A stretch of DNA of 64,000 bases from Colius striatus (taxonomy: Eukaryota; Chordata; Aves; Coliiformes; Coliidae): the NCBI RefSeq assembly GCF_028858725.1, contig NC_084766.1, positions 25,899,001 to 25,963,000 on the forward strand, in the 5' to 3' direction. The notes below the pieces were generated by a model. It ran no database searches. It saw nothing but the letters and a program-made list of their open reading frames with translations, and had not been told where the DNA came from. A program made the position numbers and the translations under genes. Every line of letters begins with the position of its first letter. Position 1 is the first letter of the stretch. Positions 42,501 to 55,354 of the stretch are shown here, in pieces.

Positions 42501-45500
42501 TGTGGGAGAACAGTGGGGGATGCTGTTCCAGGGCACTACCCTGTCTCTGCTCTAAAGCTCTTTACCTTGTGAAGAATTTCTTTTAAGAGTCATTCCAGTT
42601 GTCCTCCATCATGCACTCATTCTCCTTGTTGCAGGAGGCGAAGCCAAAAAAGAGGAAGACCTGCCCAGCAGATGAAAATGACAGTGGAATTGAGGTGTAT
42701 TACCGGGAGGAGGATGATGATGATGACCAGGAGGCAGAGGCAGCTAAAAAGAAATCTATGGTGAGAAGTTTAGAGGAGAATCTGAGCCTGAAATTACTTC
42801 CCAGCCCTCTTGAGATATGTTGGTTTTGACTTGGATGACAATCATTGCTGCAAGTAGAGGGGTCACACACTGGTGTCGGTGTCATCTGGAAAAGATCTGA
42901 GATGGATTGAGTTTAAATTTCAACAGAGGTAACCAGAGTTTAATGTTTTTGCTGGTGGACTTTTATGAGAAACCAATACTTTGGTCAGTACTGTCCAGAG
43001 AGAAGCCACAAGCAAACATCAGTTGTCTGATGTCAGTGTAAAACCTTCAAATTAAAATCCAGGGCATTCCCTGTTTTCCTCCACACAGATAAGGAAACCT
43101 AGTGAAGCTCCCAGGCTGCAAGTTTCCATGGGCTTTACCTGGGATGAGGACATGAATGCAGTGGATGTACCAGTGCTAAATCAGAAGGAAGAGAGCTCAG
43201 AGAGCGAGGAGGAGGAGGACCAGCAGTCAAAGGTACTGTGTACTGGAGGAGTCTGTACAGGAGACACTGCATGGTGGCTGTAATGTCATGTTTCAGCATC
43301 ATGTCTGCACGTCTGTCTGTCCCATAGCAAAGCCTATTAACCCAAGGGAATACCTCTGACAGCTAATACACAACTTCCTGAACTGCTCCGGATGCTGGGC
43401 AGATATCTCTGAAGCAGAGGAGAAAAGGCCTTATTTTAGCATGTCTGCAAGAAAACAGGAATTCTCATGCTGACATGCCAAAACCCCCAATTATTTAGGG
43501 TCAGACATTTTCCTTAAAGTAAAATTTTTGTATTTTATGTCAACTGTAGTTTTTTACTTTTCTGAGTGTAAGTTTACAGGAAAACCTGGAGTTGAAAAAT
43601 CTTTTCAAATTATAATCCTTTTATTTAGAAAAATGCTGAAAGAAATCTTTTATGCTCTATCTTTTTAGAAGAATTTTCCAGTGTGAGCATTTTGGCAAAA
43701 TCAGAAACAAACTCATAAATTACTTTCATGTTTGCTCTTCAGAATTCTCCCCGTTCCTCAAATTTCACTTCTGTTAAGGCATGTCTGGTGCCTTGTGCCG
43801 TGGCACTGTCAGTTTCCAACTGAGACCTGAGTCACCCTAGTGATCCAGAAGCATACCTCAGTCTTGCAGAATATCTCCCCATGCATCCTGGATTTTTACA
43901 GAGTGAAGAGTGGTTGTGAGCACTTGTCCAGGGGGTAAGAATGAGAGGGAGAATTGAAATATGAATCCTGTAGCTGGGGTGCAAGGCTAGCAAAGTGTTT
44001 GCTCCCTCAGTGTATTTCATCAGAAGAAATGAGATTTCATGTACTACTGCTTTTCTTGGTGGTATGAACTGTCTGAAGGAGTGGGGTGTGTGTACCATTT
44101 TCCTCCTCTCAAACAATTGGCCTCATCTCTTCCTTTGAAAACCACCAGGCCTTGGACATACTGAGGTCTGGCTGTGTTTAAGCTGGACCTGCCTATTCCT
44201 ACATGAAGTGCGTACTTTTCCCCAGTCCTCCTTTTTTTGCTGTTTCAGATGAAGAAACAAACAAAGAAAGAGAAGGAGCTAGAGAAGCAGAAGAAAGAGA
44301 AGGAGCTCTGCAAATTAGAGGCAGCTTTGATGGACCCCAGTCGACAGCCCCAGTCAGCAGATGACTTTGACCGCCTGGTGCTGAGCAGTCCCAACAGCTC
44401 CATCCTCTGGCTACAGTACATGGCTTTCCACCTCCAGGCTACTGAGATTGAGAAGGCCAGAGCTGTGGCAGAGAGAGCACTTAAAACAATCTGCTTCAGG
44501 TAAGAATGAGACTCTGTCTTTCTTTGCCTCAAAGGATAAATCATGGTGGGGCAGTTGCCACCATGTCTTCTCTCACCGCATCATCAGCGTGTGGCTGTAT
44601 GTGTGGAGTGGCAGAGTCTGTTTCAGTGAGCTCAGGACTAAGTGGTAGCAATTGTCAGCTGGTCTGTTGGAAGTCTGGTCTGAGTTGCCACAGCTGACCT
44701 GCAGCTCATGAGCACAGCAACTCCCCAAGGTATCACAGACATACTTCTGAGCAGTCAGAAGGGTTTGGAAGAGCATAATGTTGTCAGTGATGTTGTCCTT
44801 TAATTAGAACATGCAACAAACTGTGAAACTCTTGTTTCCCTTTCTGTAAGGCTGCACCCTTGTGTATTCATTTGTCTCTAGAGCATGATTAACTATATTG
44901 TGCTTTCTTGAATCACCCTTGTGGTTTTTAGCTATAAACAACAGTGATCAAAAGTTGTAGTGTGAACCAACTGCTGTGCTGTTTTCCAGAAGTGGTATTT
45001 CAGTGATCATTATGCCCCTTCCTTTGTCCTGGAGGCAGGCTACAAGTTAGTGAGTCTTCTTAGGGTGGTTTGCAAAAAGCTGATGAAGACTGGAAAAAAC
45101 CTAAATGTTTTTCTTCACATTCTGCTTTAAGGGAAGAACAGGAGAAGCTGAATGTCTGGGTAGCTCTGCTGAACTTGGAGAACATGTATGGTACAGAGGA
45201 GACACTGATGAAGGTCTTTGAGAGAGCTGTGCAATACAATGAACCTCTGAAAGTCTTCCAGCATCTGTGTGACATCTATGCCAATTCTGAGAAGTACAAG
45301 GTAAGATAGTGCCAGCAGGTCCCAGTATCCCAATCAGTCATGCCAGTAAAATCCCAGGGCTGGCTGTATAAGCTTCTAGCTATCAGATGTTAGCAGTTAC
45401 GATTAACAGTGGACAAGTAACTATTGATACTTGCTTTTCTGTCTAAGTGTTTGGAGATACCTGGGCCAAGAGTAAGAGAGCTAAAGCTACAAGGCTTTAT

Positions 45501-47307
45501 TATGCATGTGTGATCTAACCCACCTTTGCCTTTCCAGCAAGCAGAAGAATTATACCACACAATGCTGAAGCGTTTCCGTCAGGAGAAATCTGTGTGGCTG
45601 AAATATGCTTCTTTCCTCCTGAAGCAAGGCCAGAAGGAGGCCACACACAGGCTTTTGGAGCGTGCTCTCAAGGCTTTGCCCACCAAAGAACGTAAGCACT
45701 CTCTTCCCCATCCTTCATGTGGACCATGTGTTGAGAGGTCTGCAGTAGACAGGCTGCTCTCTGATCTCTCTGCCTGTGGCTATGTTTGTAATACGTGAAA
45801 AGTGCAGCCAGTTGGTGCTGAACATGCTGCTCTTGACTGTCCAGGGAGGGGAAATTTCAGCCTGAACATCAATGCTAAATCCTCCTGAAATAGAATTTGC
45901 TGTGACAGGCAAAAGCAGAGCACCCAAAGCAAAGTTGACTTAGAGTCTTACAGCCCTTTAGAAAAGTTCAGTTGGTCTAGTCCCAGCTTTGTGAAGCTGT
46001 TCGTGGATGCTGCAGGATGTATTTTGAATGTAAGAAGAAACATCTGTCTCATGCAGAGAGCTGAAATGGTAGTGAACTGTGACCCTTGTCTCTCCCACCC
46101 TGATCCCACCTTGTTCCAGAATCACTTTACTACAGAGCATTTTGTCTCTGGGTAGTGATGGTGCTGTCTCTGTGCCTGCCTCTGTTCTGTACAGTTGCCA
46201 CTTGCTCTTAGGCAAGAGAGCTGTGATATCCCGTGATATGCTGTGATATCCTAACCTGTCATTACTTTTTCCAGATGTGGATGTCATTTCAAGGTTTGCA
46301 CAGCTGGAGTTCCGTTTTGGAGACCCAGAACATGCCAAGGCCCTCTTTGAGAGCACCCTCAGCAGCTATCCCAAGCGGACAGACATCTGGTCCATCTACG
46401 TGGATATCATGATCAAACATGGCAGCCAGAAGGAAGTACGGTGAGTTGTGCTACAGGAGCCTGGGAAGGGGCACAGTACAGTGCTTGGAAGCAACAGCTG
46501 TAAAGAGCAGAGGTACCTTGCAGCATGAAGTTGAACAGGGCTTCCCAGAGCAGAACAAAAGAGAATTTCCATCACCTAGAGAAAGAAAAGTAGGGTGTGG
46601 GGAAGTGCTTATTCTCGCCAGGACTGAGGAGACTCCAGGGAGAGCCACAGGGCAGAGGAGGTCTGATTTCTAAGTAGTGACCTGTATGACAGAAACTAGA
46701 GGACTTGTACTGAGGTTCATCTGTCCCAGTGGAGGGATTGCCTTGTAGTACCTGAAGAGTGAGATCAAGCCCTTGTGTTTCTTATAACAGAAATGGAGAA
46801 ACTTTTTCTTTGTTTTCTGAGGGTTGACAAGAGGAAGTCTGACTGACTACCTGCACTGTGGACCCAGCCACATCCACTTAATAAATGCAGAGTTAAATAC
46901 AGGGGCTGGATCTTAGCTGAAGTTGACCAGTAGCTTTAGATTCTGCAAGCAAATAGAAGGCTTCGGTTTTGAGGTGTTGGCCAGTTGTCAGGCATCTCAT
47001 TCTTTAGGCACTAGCACTTTGCAGCAGGTTGAATGTCACCCCTGCCCTTCTGCTCTTTGTTCAAAGGCAGGATACAGGGCTTGTACTGAGTGCTGTCACC
47101 AACACAGCGATCTCAATCACTTTGGTTTCTTGCAGGGACATCTTTGAGAGAGTCGTACACCTGAGCCTGGCACCAAAGAAGATGAAATTCTTCTTTAAAC
47201 GCTACCTGGATTATGAGAAGAAATTTGGTACAACAGAAAGTGTCCTGGCTGTTAAAAGAGCAGCCCTTGAGTATGTAGAGAGCAAGAGTTCTCTTTCTGA
47301 AACCTAA
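24594..47307 (+). CDS. PDCD11: PDCD11 (RRP5 homologue, NFBP), rRNA-processing protein (complete)
   Basis: PDCD11 is a nucleolar pre-rRNA processing factor, the orthologue of yeast Rrp5, needed for 18S maturation and U3-linked cleavage. Coding exons: 24594-24695, 25228-25359, 25541-25708, 26568-26729, 27399-27522, 27877-28058, 28589-28696, 29141-29347, 29673-29797, 30401-30461, 31120-31266, 31390-31641, 32498-32641, 33312-33512, 34085-34255, 34655-34874, 35255-35407, 36358-36473, 36643-37160, 37655-37717, 38145-38253, 38790-38879, 39182-39284, 39731-39908, 40550-40606, 41325-41447, 41744-41866, 42053-42248, 42635-42760, 43089-43232, 44249-44499, 45132-45300, 45538-45691, 46275-46440, 47136-47307. 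The sum is 5517 nt, 1838 residues (human 1871). A Lys-rich N-terminus is followed by a long array of S1 RNA-binding repeats (about 80-1385; e.g. [40 protein letters not shown]). Then come a charged linker (about 1385-1550) and HAT repeats (about 1560-1835, [40 protein letters not shown]). The intron after residue 705 is U12-type. The start [12 protein letters not shown] matches the family. Confidence 0.96.
28322..28357 (+). pseudogene. U2 snRNA-like 5' fragment in a PDCD11 intron
   Basis: The stretch CTTCTCTGGCCTTTGGCTAA, followed by GATGAATATTGTA, aligns with the first ~35 nt of U2 snRNA (CTTCTCGGCCTTTTGGCTAA, then GATCAAGTGTAGTA). It has one inserted T, one missing T and a few substitutions, and the match stops after that. 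Small 3'-truncated snRNA copies are a known by-product of LINE activity. It lacks the rest of U2 and has no expected promoter, so it cannot be a working gene. Chance similarity is not excluded. Confidence 0.4.
33513..34084 (+). other. PDCD11: U12-type (minor spliceosome) intron of PDCD11
   Basis: The intron starts GTATCCTTTT, a full match to the U12-type donor consensus RTATCCTTT. It ends TTCCTAACTGGTTGTTCAG, where TTCCTAAC (34066-34073) fits the U12 branch-site consensus TTCCTTRAC. The branch A at 34072 stands 12 nt from the 3' end of the intron, in the tight range these introns require. There is no long polypyrimidine tract between branch site and AG. It sits in phase 0 between the codons for GECV and ILSRKSAL, which align with human GRV-LLCRKPAL. 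All other PDCD11 introns checked have U2-type donors. Confidence 0.88.
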
Positions 47308-47761
47308 ATATGGTGCAGGTAAAAGCAGAGAGACTTGGCTGTCCAGGCAGTGTGGGAACTGAGAGGTGTTGAGCTCTGCTGTGAGTGTCCATGAACAGTG
47401 AATTTCTGGAGACTATTGGTCAGTGACCAAACCAAAGTGGAAAGAACAATCAAAGGAAAAGATTTGATAAGTGTTTGCAGCTTTGACCAGATGTTACAGA
47501 TGATCCTAATCTGTTGATGACTTTGAAGACACATTTTTAAATATAGACTGTTTTATAATCAACACAAACATCAATTACTCCTGTTGTACTTTCCTGGTGA
47601 AATGATGTAGTTACAACCTACTATTTTTAAGTAAAATGATGTCTTAAAAATTGATTTCCTTCTCTGTCAAGATGGCAGAGAAGATTCTTGCCTTTCAGCT
47701 GAATTAACACTTCAAAACGTTTATCTCAAGAGCCTTTGGGCTCATAGAAATTGTGAGAGCA

Positions 47762-48345
47762 ACACGGAATTGTGGCATAGTTGAGGTTGGAAAGGACCTC
47801 TGGAGATCATCTGGTTCAAACCCCTGCTCAGTTTGGGGGGTCAGCTAGACTGGGTTGCTGAGGACCATGTCCAGTTTGATTTCTCCATGGATGGACACTC
47901 CCCAGCCTTTCTGGGCAATCTGTTTCAGCATTTTACCACATGGACAGTAAAAAAAGTGTTACATTTAAATGGAATTTCTTTTATGTCAGTATGTGCCCAT
48001 TTCCCCTTGTGCTGTCACTGAGCACTACTAAGGTGAGTCTGGTTCCAATTTTTTTACATCCTCATGTGAGGTATTCATACATGTTGATGAGCTCTACCTT
48101 GAACTTTCTCTTTTGGCTGAGCAGCCACAGCTCTCAGCCTCTCCATGTTGGGTACTCTGGTCCCATCTCATTTTCCTGTCTCTCTGCTACACTCTCTCCA
48201 GTAAGCCAGTATCTCTCCTGTACTGGGGAGCCCAGTACTTGACGTATCACCCCAGATGTCTCACTGTGCAGAGCAGAGAAGAGGGATGACATCCCTCAAC
48301 TTGCTCGTAATGTTTTTCCTAATGCAACCCAAGATGCTCGTGTCT
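47762..48345 (-). mobile_element. Degraded CR1 LINE 3' portion (antisense)
   Basis: The complement of CR1 3' text is recognisable at both ends: 'ttgaggttggaaaggacctc' and 'tggagatcatctggttcaaa' at the left, 'gggatgacatccctcaactt' and 'ttcctaatgcaacccaagat' at the right. The middle is diverged. It starts about 450 bp after the PDCD11 stop. Confidence 0.75.
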
Positions 48346-50509
48346 TCTTCAGCTGAAAGGGCATATGCTTGAAAGCCCACAGCATCCAGATGCAATGGAC
48401 CTGCTGATTGTAACCCTCTGTCATAACAAGTTGTTAAGGACAGGGAAAAACAGTTATTTTTCAATAGATGTTGTCTCTTAAAAGAAATCAAAGAAAAAAG
48501 TGGGGTTTTGTGCTGAAAAAAATCTTCCCAATCTAAGCTGCTTGGAAAAGCCCAGGTAGTGTGGGTACTTACACAGGCTCTGTAACTGGTGTCAGCACCT
48601 TCCAGTCCATGTTCTTTTAACTCTCCAGTAAGATATGGATGTCATCATCCACATGTTCTACAGATGAAGAACTGAAGACAAAGGGAAAAGCAAGGTATGC
48701 GAACAACTGTGATTATCCCATGTAGACACTAGGGAGTGGGTGCCCAGCTTTGAAATACCAAACTTGAGGAGTCTTACTCATTATAAGTGCTCTGAACTCA
48801 AAACCAGAGCTCTGCAGGACCCAGCTCTTTTGCCTCTGTGAATGCCTAGCATTTACAGCATTTAACTCATTCCCGAGTCCATTGGGATCCAGGAAGTCAT
48901 TCCACTTCTTGGCCCCCGGGGAGAGCAGAGTACTGTACTGAGATTGCTTAATGCTCTTCTAGAGGATGAGGCTGCTTGCAACATCGTGTATCAACTGCTG
49001 TTTTTTTTAAGAACATGGCTGCAGTGATGGTGGGTCTCTCTTTTGGATTAATTAGTTAGTAGAATATGTAAATAAGCATTACAATAGAAATGAAGATCCC
49101 TTTGAGGTATTGTTTCTCCTTGATTGCTGGGGCTATTACAGTAGTCAGCAGGGAAAATGAAAGACCTGTGTGTAATTCTGTGTACTGGAGAAGCCTGGTT
49201 TGAACCCATCTTGCTGCTGGGAAGTGTGCCCTAATAGGCAACCTGTAGGCTGCTGTGTGATGGGATTGTTTTCAGCCTCAGGAGGAAAAGCAGAAGAGAG
49301 TGTGAGCTTGCACCCTGTGTGAGCCACCACACTGGGAAGACAGGCATCTTTATTTCCTTCTTGGTGTTTCTGTGAGAAGCCTTAGCCTGGTTACTTGTGC
49401 TGGTGTGTAAAGCCATGTGGGTTTACATCCCTCCCCTCAGCGTTGTCAATGGGGGCGGATGAGTGACAGGGTCTGCAGGGATAGTCATGAGGATGCTGAT
49501 GGGCTACGAGGTCCTGAAACCCAGGGCTGATACATAGTGGAGGCCATGCTTAGAGAGGCAGAGGAGAATATCCCCACTGTCTTCTCAGACACGCTTCTCC
49601 AACAAAAGGGAGGGAAAATGGACAAGCCCCTAGCCCATTCCAGCACATGGAAAGTGGCTGGAGTTAATGGAGAAGGGAGGTAAACAGCAAAAGCTGGTTT
49701 GTGCTCATAATTTATTCTTTGAATAAACAAATCCATTCTCAAGCGTGTTACATGCCTGGCTCCTTTCCTTTAAAGGAGGCAAGGGAGGAGAAGGAACTGG
49801 AGTAGAAGTGGTTCAAAGGAACAATGAGGACTATTGAGGAAGTAGGCAAAGGAAGTAAAGGAAGTAAAAGGAAGGCTGCTTTGTTTCAGCAAGTTACCTT
49901 GCTTCAGCTGACGTGTGTGCAGGGGTGGCATGTGTTTCTGCATGCTTCTGCTCCAGGGCCAAGGAGGAGAAATGCAAATGAACTTCTCTTTCATCTCAAG
50001 TTAATGCAATTTCATTTAACTTTCATCTGATAATTCCTGCAGATTAGCTGATGGTGAGGCTGGGAGCCAAAAGCCTTCCCACAAATGCAAGGCAAATCTG
50101 TGGAGAAGCTGAACAGGGATCCTGGGCTGCCTTGTCCATTAAGCAGCCTTTCCAGTCTCTTTGTGAGCGAATATACCCTCCAGCTCTTTCTTGTGAGTGG
50201 AGATACTTGTAAGAAGGTTTCTAAATATGTTTTCTATCCTTTGCTGCAATTGTGTATCCTGATGTACAGTATCTATGCTACTCACTGCAAGAGTAACTAA
50301 AAAAGCAGTGTTACTAACTTGTAATATGTGGCAGTACTTTAAAACTTCACATTCTGGGGTCATCTGGATAGAAGCAGATCTTGAATGTTTAATATAAAGA
50401 AAAAAACCTAAGTTCCCAGGCCTTGAGTTCAAAGAGAATGTTAAATAATGCCTTTTGTGCCCCCCTGAAAAGAAACTCAGAAGGCAATGAAAAAGAACTC
50501 CTTTAATAA

Positions 50510-50515
50510 TTTATT
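50510..50515 (-). terminator. CALHM2: AATAAA polyadenylation signal, candidate for CALHM2
   Basis: The minus strand reads TGAAATAAATTATTAAAGG, about 1.5 kb after the CALHM2 stop. It is the first clear AATAAA found in that direction, which would give CALHM2 a long 3' UTR. This is inferred only from position. Confidence 0.35.
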
Positions 50516-51038
50516 TCAAATCTTGTCTGTAAGTCCCTCTGAGTTCTGTGGGTTTGGGTCATTCTTTTTGAATGACTTCAGGCTTTTTGGTGAATGGCAC
50601 AGTGTAAAAGGAAGTTGCACAGTACAGTACAAGTAGGAAAATGAAACTTCATTGTCCTGCCAACTCTTGAAACAGTGTTGTAGGGCTGACATTGGGTATG
50701 TAGTACTTGAAGCCATACTCAGCACAGCATCGTGGTGAGGGCAGTAACTTTGTACCTTTCTGGCTTTGCTTTCACAGAGTATAGCCAAGTCCATCAAAGA
50801 GAGAGACCTGCTGCAGGGACCATTTAAGGCAGTGGAAAGAGTTTAAGAAAATTGTAGTAGAAGGGTAGGAAGAGGGCTGCTTCCCCTGTTCCATTCCTAC
50901 TGTCCCTTCTCACTCCAGGGCTGCAGTCCCAGCGCAGCAGATGGAAACATGTAATGTCTTTTTGTCTGGCAACTTTCTCACCCCCTTTCCCCTGAAGAAA
51001 GATGCTCCACAAATAGAGCTATCTACCTACAATTACAT

Positions 51039-51083
51039 AGTATATACACTACAGATATATATGTGTGTATATATACATATATG
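51039..51083. repeat. AT/GT-rich simple repeat
   Basis: An imperfect run of alternating purine-pyrimidine steps: TATATACAC, ATATATATGTGTGTATATATACATATATG. It lies in the probable CALHM2 3' UTR. Confidence 0.75.
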
Positions 51084-51987
51084 TAAAACTAATTTGGGTT
51101 GAGGTCTTGCTGCAACTGGCAGCCCAAACAAGCCAAACTCATCTGATGGTTGGATGAGAACTGCCATGAGCTGGTGGTGTGACTTGTTGGGGTATTGCTT
51201 CCTCTCAACCTCCATTGAGCCACCTTGCCCAGAAGCTATTCTGCTGATGGTGCTCTCTTCTGGGTTTATAAACTCATGGTTGTGACCAACTGGGCCAGGC
51301 ACTTCAGCAAGAACAAACTGGTGTCCTGCCCAAATTCCTACTTGGTAATTACAGAGCGTCTTTCTGAATACCGGGAATATTGGTGATTCCTCCTGCCTTA
51401 GTCTCTCAGTTATTTGGTGTCCTGCTTATATTACTGACCCATTCCTTTCCAGGTGCTCTTCCATCCCCCTTGCCACAGGAATTTACCCACTGCTTCCCTC
51501 TTCTCCTTGTGCTGTAAAGCCTGTAAGGACTTGCCTGCATAACAGGTACCACACAACTGTGTAAGAAGATACTCATGTTAATGAAAGAAGTAAGTGTGCG
51601 GGATGGCTGGGGCTAACCCTGCCAGGGGGAGACCAGTGAGTCTGCAGGAGTCACGCTCAGAAATGTTGTGCTTCGCTCTTGCTCCCCAAGGCTTCTGCTG
51701 GTGCGTTAGGTGGCAGGGTGCACTGGCAGCCAGAGGTAACGTGTGCATCTGTTCCTTGCTCCCCTGGTGTCTCTGGGAGCAGCAGCGAGATGGTTGTCTG
51801 CAAGGGAGGAGTTTCCCAGTTCAGCATATTGCTTATCAGTCTCTACCTTGAGGCTGTTGATTTCTGTTCACCCACCGAGAGATGTAACCCTGCTGGGAGG
51901 AATATTCCCAGTGAATCCCTCAGCCACACACCGATACTGGTAGACATCCTAGGTGGTCTGGGGAACTGCTGCCAGTGCCTGTCTGTC

Positions 51988-53030
51988 TTAAGAAGCCAAA
52001 AAGAGCATTTCGTGGCCTTCTGGGCTTGGCCCATTCCCTTCCACCCCTTTGGCCCATTTGTGGAGCCGGCTGTAGAGAGGGAAGCCCTTGTTCTCCCTGT
52101 AGATGTAGACACCCGTGATGGCGTTCCACTGGGGGCTGGGCTGGACGCCCTCCACTGGGAACTCCTGCACCAGCTCCTTCTCCTCCTTGTCCAGCGCCAC
52201 GAAGCCAAAGAATTGCTTCACATTCTTGGCCGCCAGGATCCTGGAGTGGACCTCGGCCGTGCGTCGGAAGAGCTTATCCTCGTTGGAGCGGTACTGGGTC
52301 CAGTAGGCCTCCTGCCGGTAGCTCAGTGGGGAGCAGCAGTGCTTCAGGCACTTGGTGAGGAAAATCAGGACAGCGACGATGCCGATGAGCAGCCAGCCAA
52401 AGAGCTGAGAGAGAAGAGAGAGGCTGCGTTAGGACACGGCAAGGTGGTCTTACCCACTCCATGGGGCTTTCTCCCCGGCGTGCCTACCTGGGACTCATAT
52501 CTCAGCCTCCGCGTCACCTCTTCCCTGAACTTGGTGAGGTTCGCCGGCATGTCTTTACAGGGGAACCGGGCCAGCACGTCTGCCCCGTACTCAGCTGGGA
52601 ACTTGTCGAGTGAGGAGGGCCTGACGAACTCGCTGAGGGCGCAGATGTAGGCCTCCCCCCGCAGCAGCGAGATGACTGACCAGGTGACGGGAGCCACCGC
52701 CGCACGGCCCAGGATGGAGCCGAAGAGCAGGAAGGTGGCAGCAGCAGAGAAGTTCTTGACGCCACGCTTGTGGCACTCTGCGACCAGATTCCAGGTGTGG
52801 TTGTTCAAGATGACACCAATGAGGAAGAGGGCCAGGGCCGGGACGCCGATGGCAGCCAGCCCGTAGATGTAATTGCGGGCAGGGGAGCAGGGGCAGTTGA
52901 AGGCGACAACTGAGAAGAGTTCCTCGCTCCCCACCGTGCCCAGAGCCACCAAACCATTGAAGATCATCACATCTTTGCTCTTGAAGAACAAGGAGAGGAA
53001 GCGGAAGTTCTCAGCAATGAGGGCAGCCAT
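51988..53030 (-). CDS. CALHM2: CALHM2, calcium homeostasis modulator 2 (complete coding region)
   Basis: CALHM2 is a four-transmembrane large-pore channel of the CALHM family, linked in mammals to ATP release from astrocytes and to microglial signalling. Two coding exons on the minus strand, 53030-52488 and 52404-51988, give 960 nt: 319 residues plus stop (human 323). The start MAALIAENFRFLSLFFKSKD is the family N-terminus, whose helix lines the pore. Transmembrane spans lie near residues 24-44, 52-73, 97-122 and 182-203. The paired extracellular cysteines are visible: C46 and C48 in FNCPCSP, C130 in EAYICALSE and C158 in ARFPCKD. The C-terminal domain contains NVKQFFGFVALDKEEKELVQ and the conserved QWNAITGVYIYRENKG block. 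A 5' UTR acceptor (CCCCGCCAG) lies eight bases before the ATG, so a leader exon exists upstream. It is tandem with CALHM1, as in mammals, and the human intron position is kept. Confidence 0.96.
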
Positions 53031-53037
53031 CTCGTCC

Positions 53038-55354
53038 CTGGCGGGGAGGAAGGTGTGTCCTGCGGTGGGGGGCCGTGCTGGCCCAGCTCCCGGCACCGAG
53101 GGACACACCAAGGGTGGCTGAAACGGCTTTGGGACAGCTGCTGTATGAGAAACTGCTTTGGCAGCACACCACCTTCACTGCTGTCCCTTCCTCCTGCCTG
53201 GCGTCCCAGCCTCTGGAGCTGGTTGCTGATACCAGGGATGCTTCAAAAAGGGGCCAAAGAAGGGTTCAGCCTAAGCAATCTGTGGGACCTCAGTAATTTC
53301 AGTGTCCCACTAAGCTCTCCAAGTGCGTCACTCCATTGGAAATTACCAACAGGACAGCTGTTTCTGCCCCTGTCATTTGCTCGGTCGTTGTCTTTCCTTC
53401 TCTTTGGTTTTAGTCACCTGCTGCAGAGGTGATTACTGTCAGTGCTGCTGCCGGACACTCGATGATCTCCCAAGCCTACAAGGAAGGAGGACGCTGTGTT
53501 ACTGGGAGAACTGGACCAAGGCACTGGCACTAGCATGAAGCCCCAGCGCTGACACTGACTCATGCTAGCTCAGACCCACACAGCACGTGCGTGCTGGTGC
53601 CACGCTGCCTTGAAGGTGCTGTGGGTGGCTTTTGCCTCCCTCTTTACACCTGATGAGTTAATATTTAGTAACAGGCAAAGGTATGTCAGGGAGGCAGCAA
53701 GAAATGCTGTGACAGGGCCCAGCAGGTTTGGGGGCAGAGAGATGTAGCAGAGGAGGACCAGGCAGGAGCAGCCTCTGCTCACCCTTAAGATTCTCCCAAC
53801 TCTTAATAAACACTCTGTGATTCTGTGTGACGGGTGAGGGGATGCTCAGGGACTACTGCTGCCAGCAAGAGAAGTCCCTTCCTGGGAAAGCCGAGCTTAT
53901 CTCGGTGACCCGGGACACAATCACTAAATGCCAATATTGCTGTGTCAGCAATTACGTAGGAGTTTTTGCCACGGGCAGGTGTGGCCGGATGATCTCTGCC
54001 ACAGTTTGGTTGACATAACCATACTCCCTGTCCTGGCACAACCTCTAACTCCTGGCCTGAATTTGACCACTCTGACCTGCACACCTCTGTGCCAGAGGCA
54101 CTTCACTGCACTTCTCCTGTTTAGCTTCCCCCAGCTCCTTCTCCCAGTGCTGTACCGGTTCTACTGGGATGCCCATCAAGAGAACTGAGCTGTGTGGACA
54201 GCACACACTCAGGACCAAGCAGGGGATAGAAATAAGTGGGAGAGTGCATCCATGCCCCCTGCAGTGATGCCCATTCCCTCATGTCACTTGCAAGCTGCAT
54301 TTAATTAATTTCTTGGATGACTTTCCACCTGTGCTGCATCCCCACAGAGTTTTATCTCAGGAAAGCACTCAAGCACCTTTCCAGCTCTGGGAGCCCTCAC
54401 CCCCGTGCCAAGACCCACTGGGCTTAAGGGAACTGCCACGACTGGGGTTTGCTGGAGAAAGGAAGGACCCGAGCACCTAACTAACTGTCTGTGGCAGCTT
54501 GTACAGAGCTGTCAGCACTGGCACACATCTGGGGCTCCTGGGGAGCCCTGACCCACAGGAAGGCTGCCCACAAATCTGCCTCGATGCTGGCATTGCCCAG
54601 AAGCCAGCTTCGGCTGTGGAGACATTTGTCCGGAGGAGACAAAAGCACCTTCTGGCCTCTTGTACAAGGCTTGCTCATGCACTGTGCTTTAAATCATTAC
54701 TGTACTTCAGTTTATCTGCTGCCCCATCAAATTCCTGTTTTGCCCCCTTCCTCCATGGGCCAGCAGAGGGGGAACGGAGGGGTGTGCAGAAATTCAGCCT
54801 CAGCTCCCTGCTGTGTCTAACCCCTGGCAACCCCTTTGAAGTCACTCGTTGATATTGCAGAGTTCAAACACAAGCAGCCCTTGATGTCTTCCTCTATCTT
54901 CCCAGTTTTCCATATGCAAAACTCCCTCCCAGCAAAGGAGACAGACCAGCTGAAAACTGCAGCCACGTGATGGGGAGCCAGGCCTCCATCTCTGGCTGCC
55001 GCGCTTTGTGGTACACCACGTTCACAGCCAGACGCTAAACCTCCAACCTTCCAGTGCATGTGCTTCAAAACCCTGTTATTAGAGTTACCGGCATCTGGCC
55101 CTGATAAACAAGGCCCTGCAACCCTTCTGCTGGTATTTGGCAACTGGCAAAGCTAAAATAAGAGCAGCTGGAGAAGGGGGGAGTATGCCATTTGCAGGAG
55201 GGAGGGTTACCCTTCCCGTGCTTGGTGCCTGTCTGGGAGAGAAGGGTGGGTAGGAGGAGAAAAGTTGTTTGCACATCATCTTTTAGCAGCCTCTTTTAAA
55301 ATCTTTCCCTGAAACATACATGGAAGCAAGGGAAAAAAAAATGAAATCACTTAC
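53038..55354 (-). other. CALHM2 leader intron (inferred), no gene seen
   Basis: This is the span between the acceptor before the CALHM2 start codon and the candidate upstream donor. Apart from a possible CR1 tail at 53785-53828, I see no recognisable exon, RNA gene or ordered repeat. Confidence 0.4.
53785..53828 (+). mobile_element. Possible CR1 3' tail (very short)
   Basis: The end 'cactctgtgattctgtg' resembles the CR1 terminal repeat 'attctgtgattctgtg', preceded by 'ccaactcttaata' like 'ccaacccctaa'. Too short to be certain. Confidence 0.35.

Larger units (their letters stand above)
47308..51987. other. Interval between PDCD11 and CALHM2: 3' UTRs and a CR1 remnant, no gene seen
   Basis: I see no recognisable coding exon. 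A degraded CR1 copy lies at 47762-48345 and an AT/GT simple repeat near 51040-51083. Candidate polyadenylation signals are AATAAA on plus at 49722-49727 and AATAAA on minus at 49711-49716 and 50510-50515. The PDCD11 3' end has no nearby AATAAA; AATATA in 'ttaaatataga' near 47542 may serve. The right-hand part (about 50500-51987) probably holds the CALHM2 3' UTR. Confidence 0.5.

Noticed and set aside
42635-43232. Acidic and lysine-rich PDCD11 exons, considered as a separate nucleolar protein gene
   Set aside because: Phases, splice sites and flanking sequence continue the PDCD11 linker, which is also charged in the human protein.
51679-52650. Plus-strand open frame of 323 codons
   Set aside because: It is an antisense shadow of the CALHM2 exons and the intron between them; the minus strand carries the recognisable protein.
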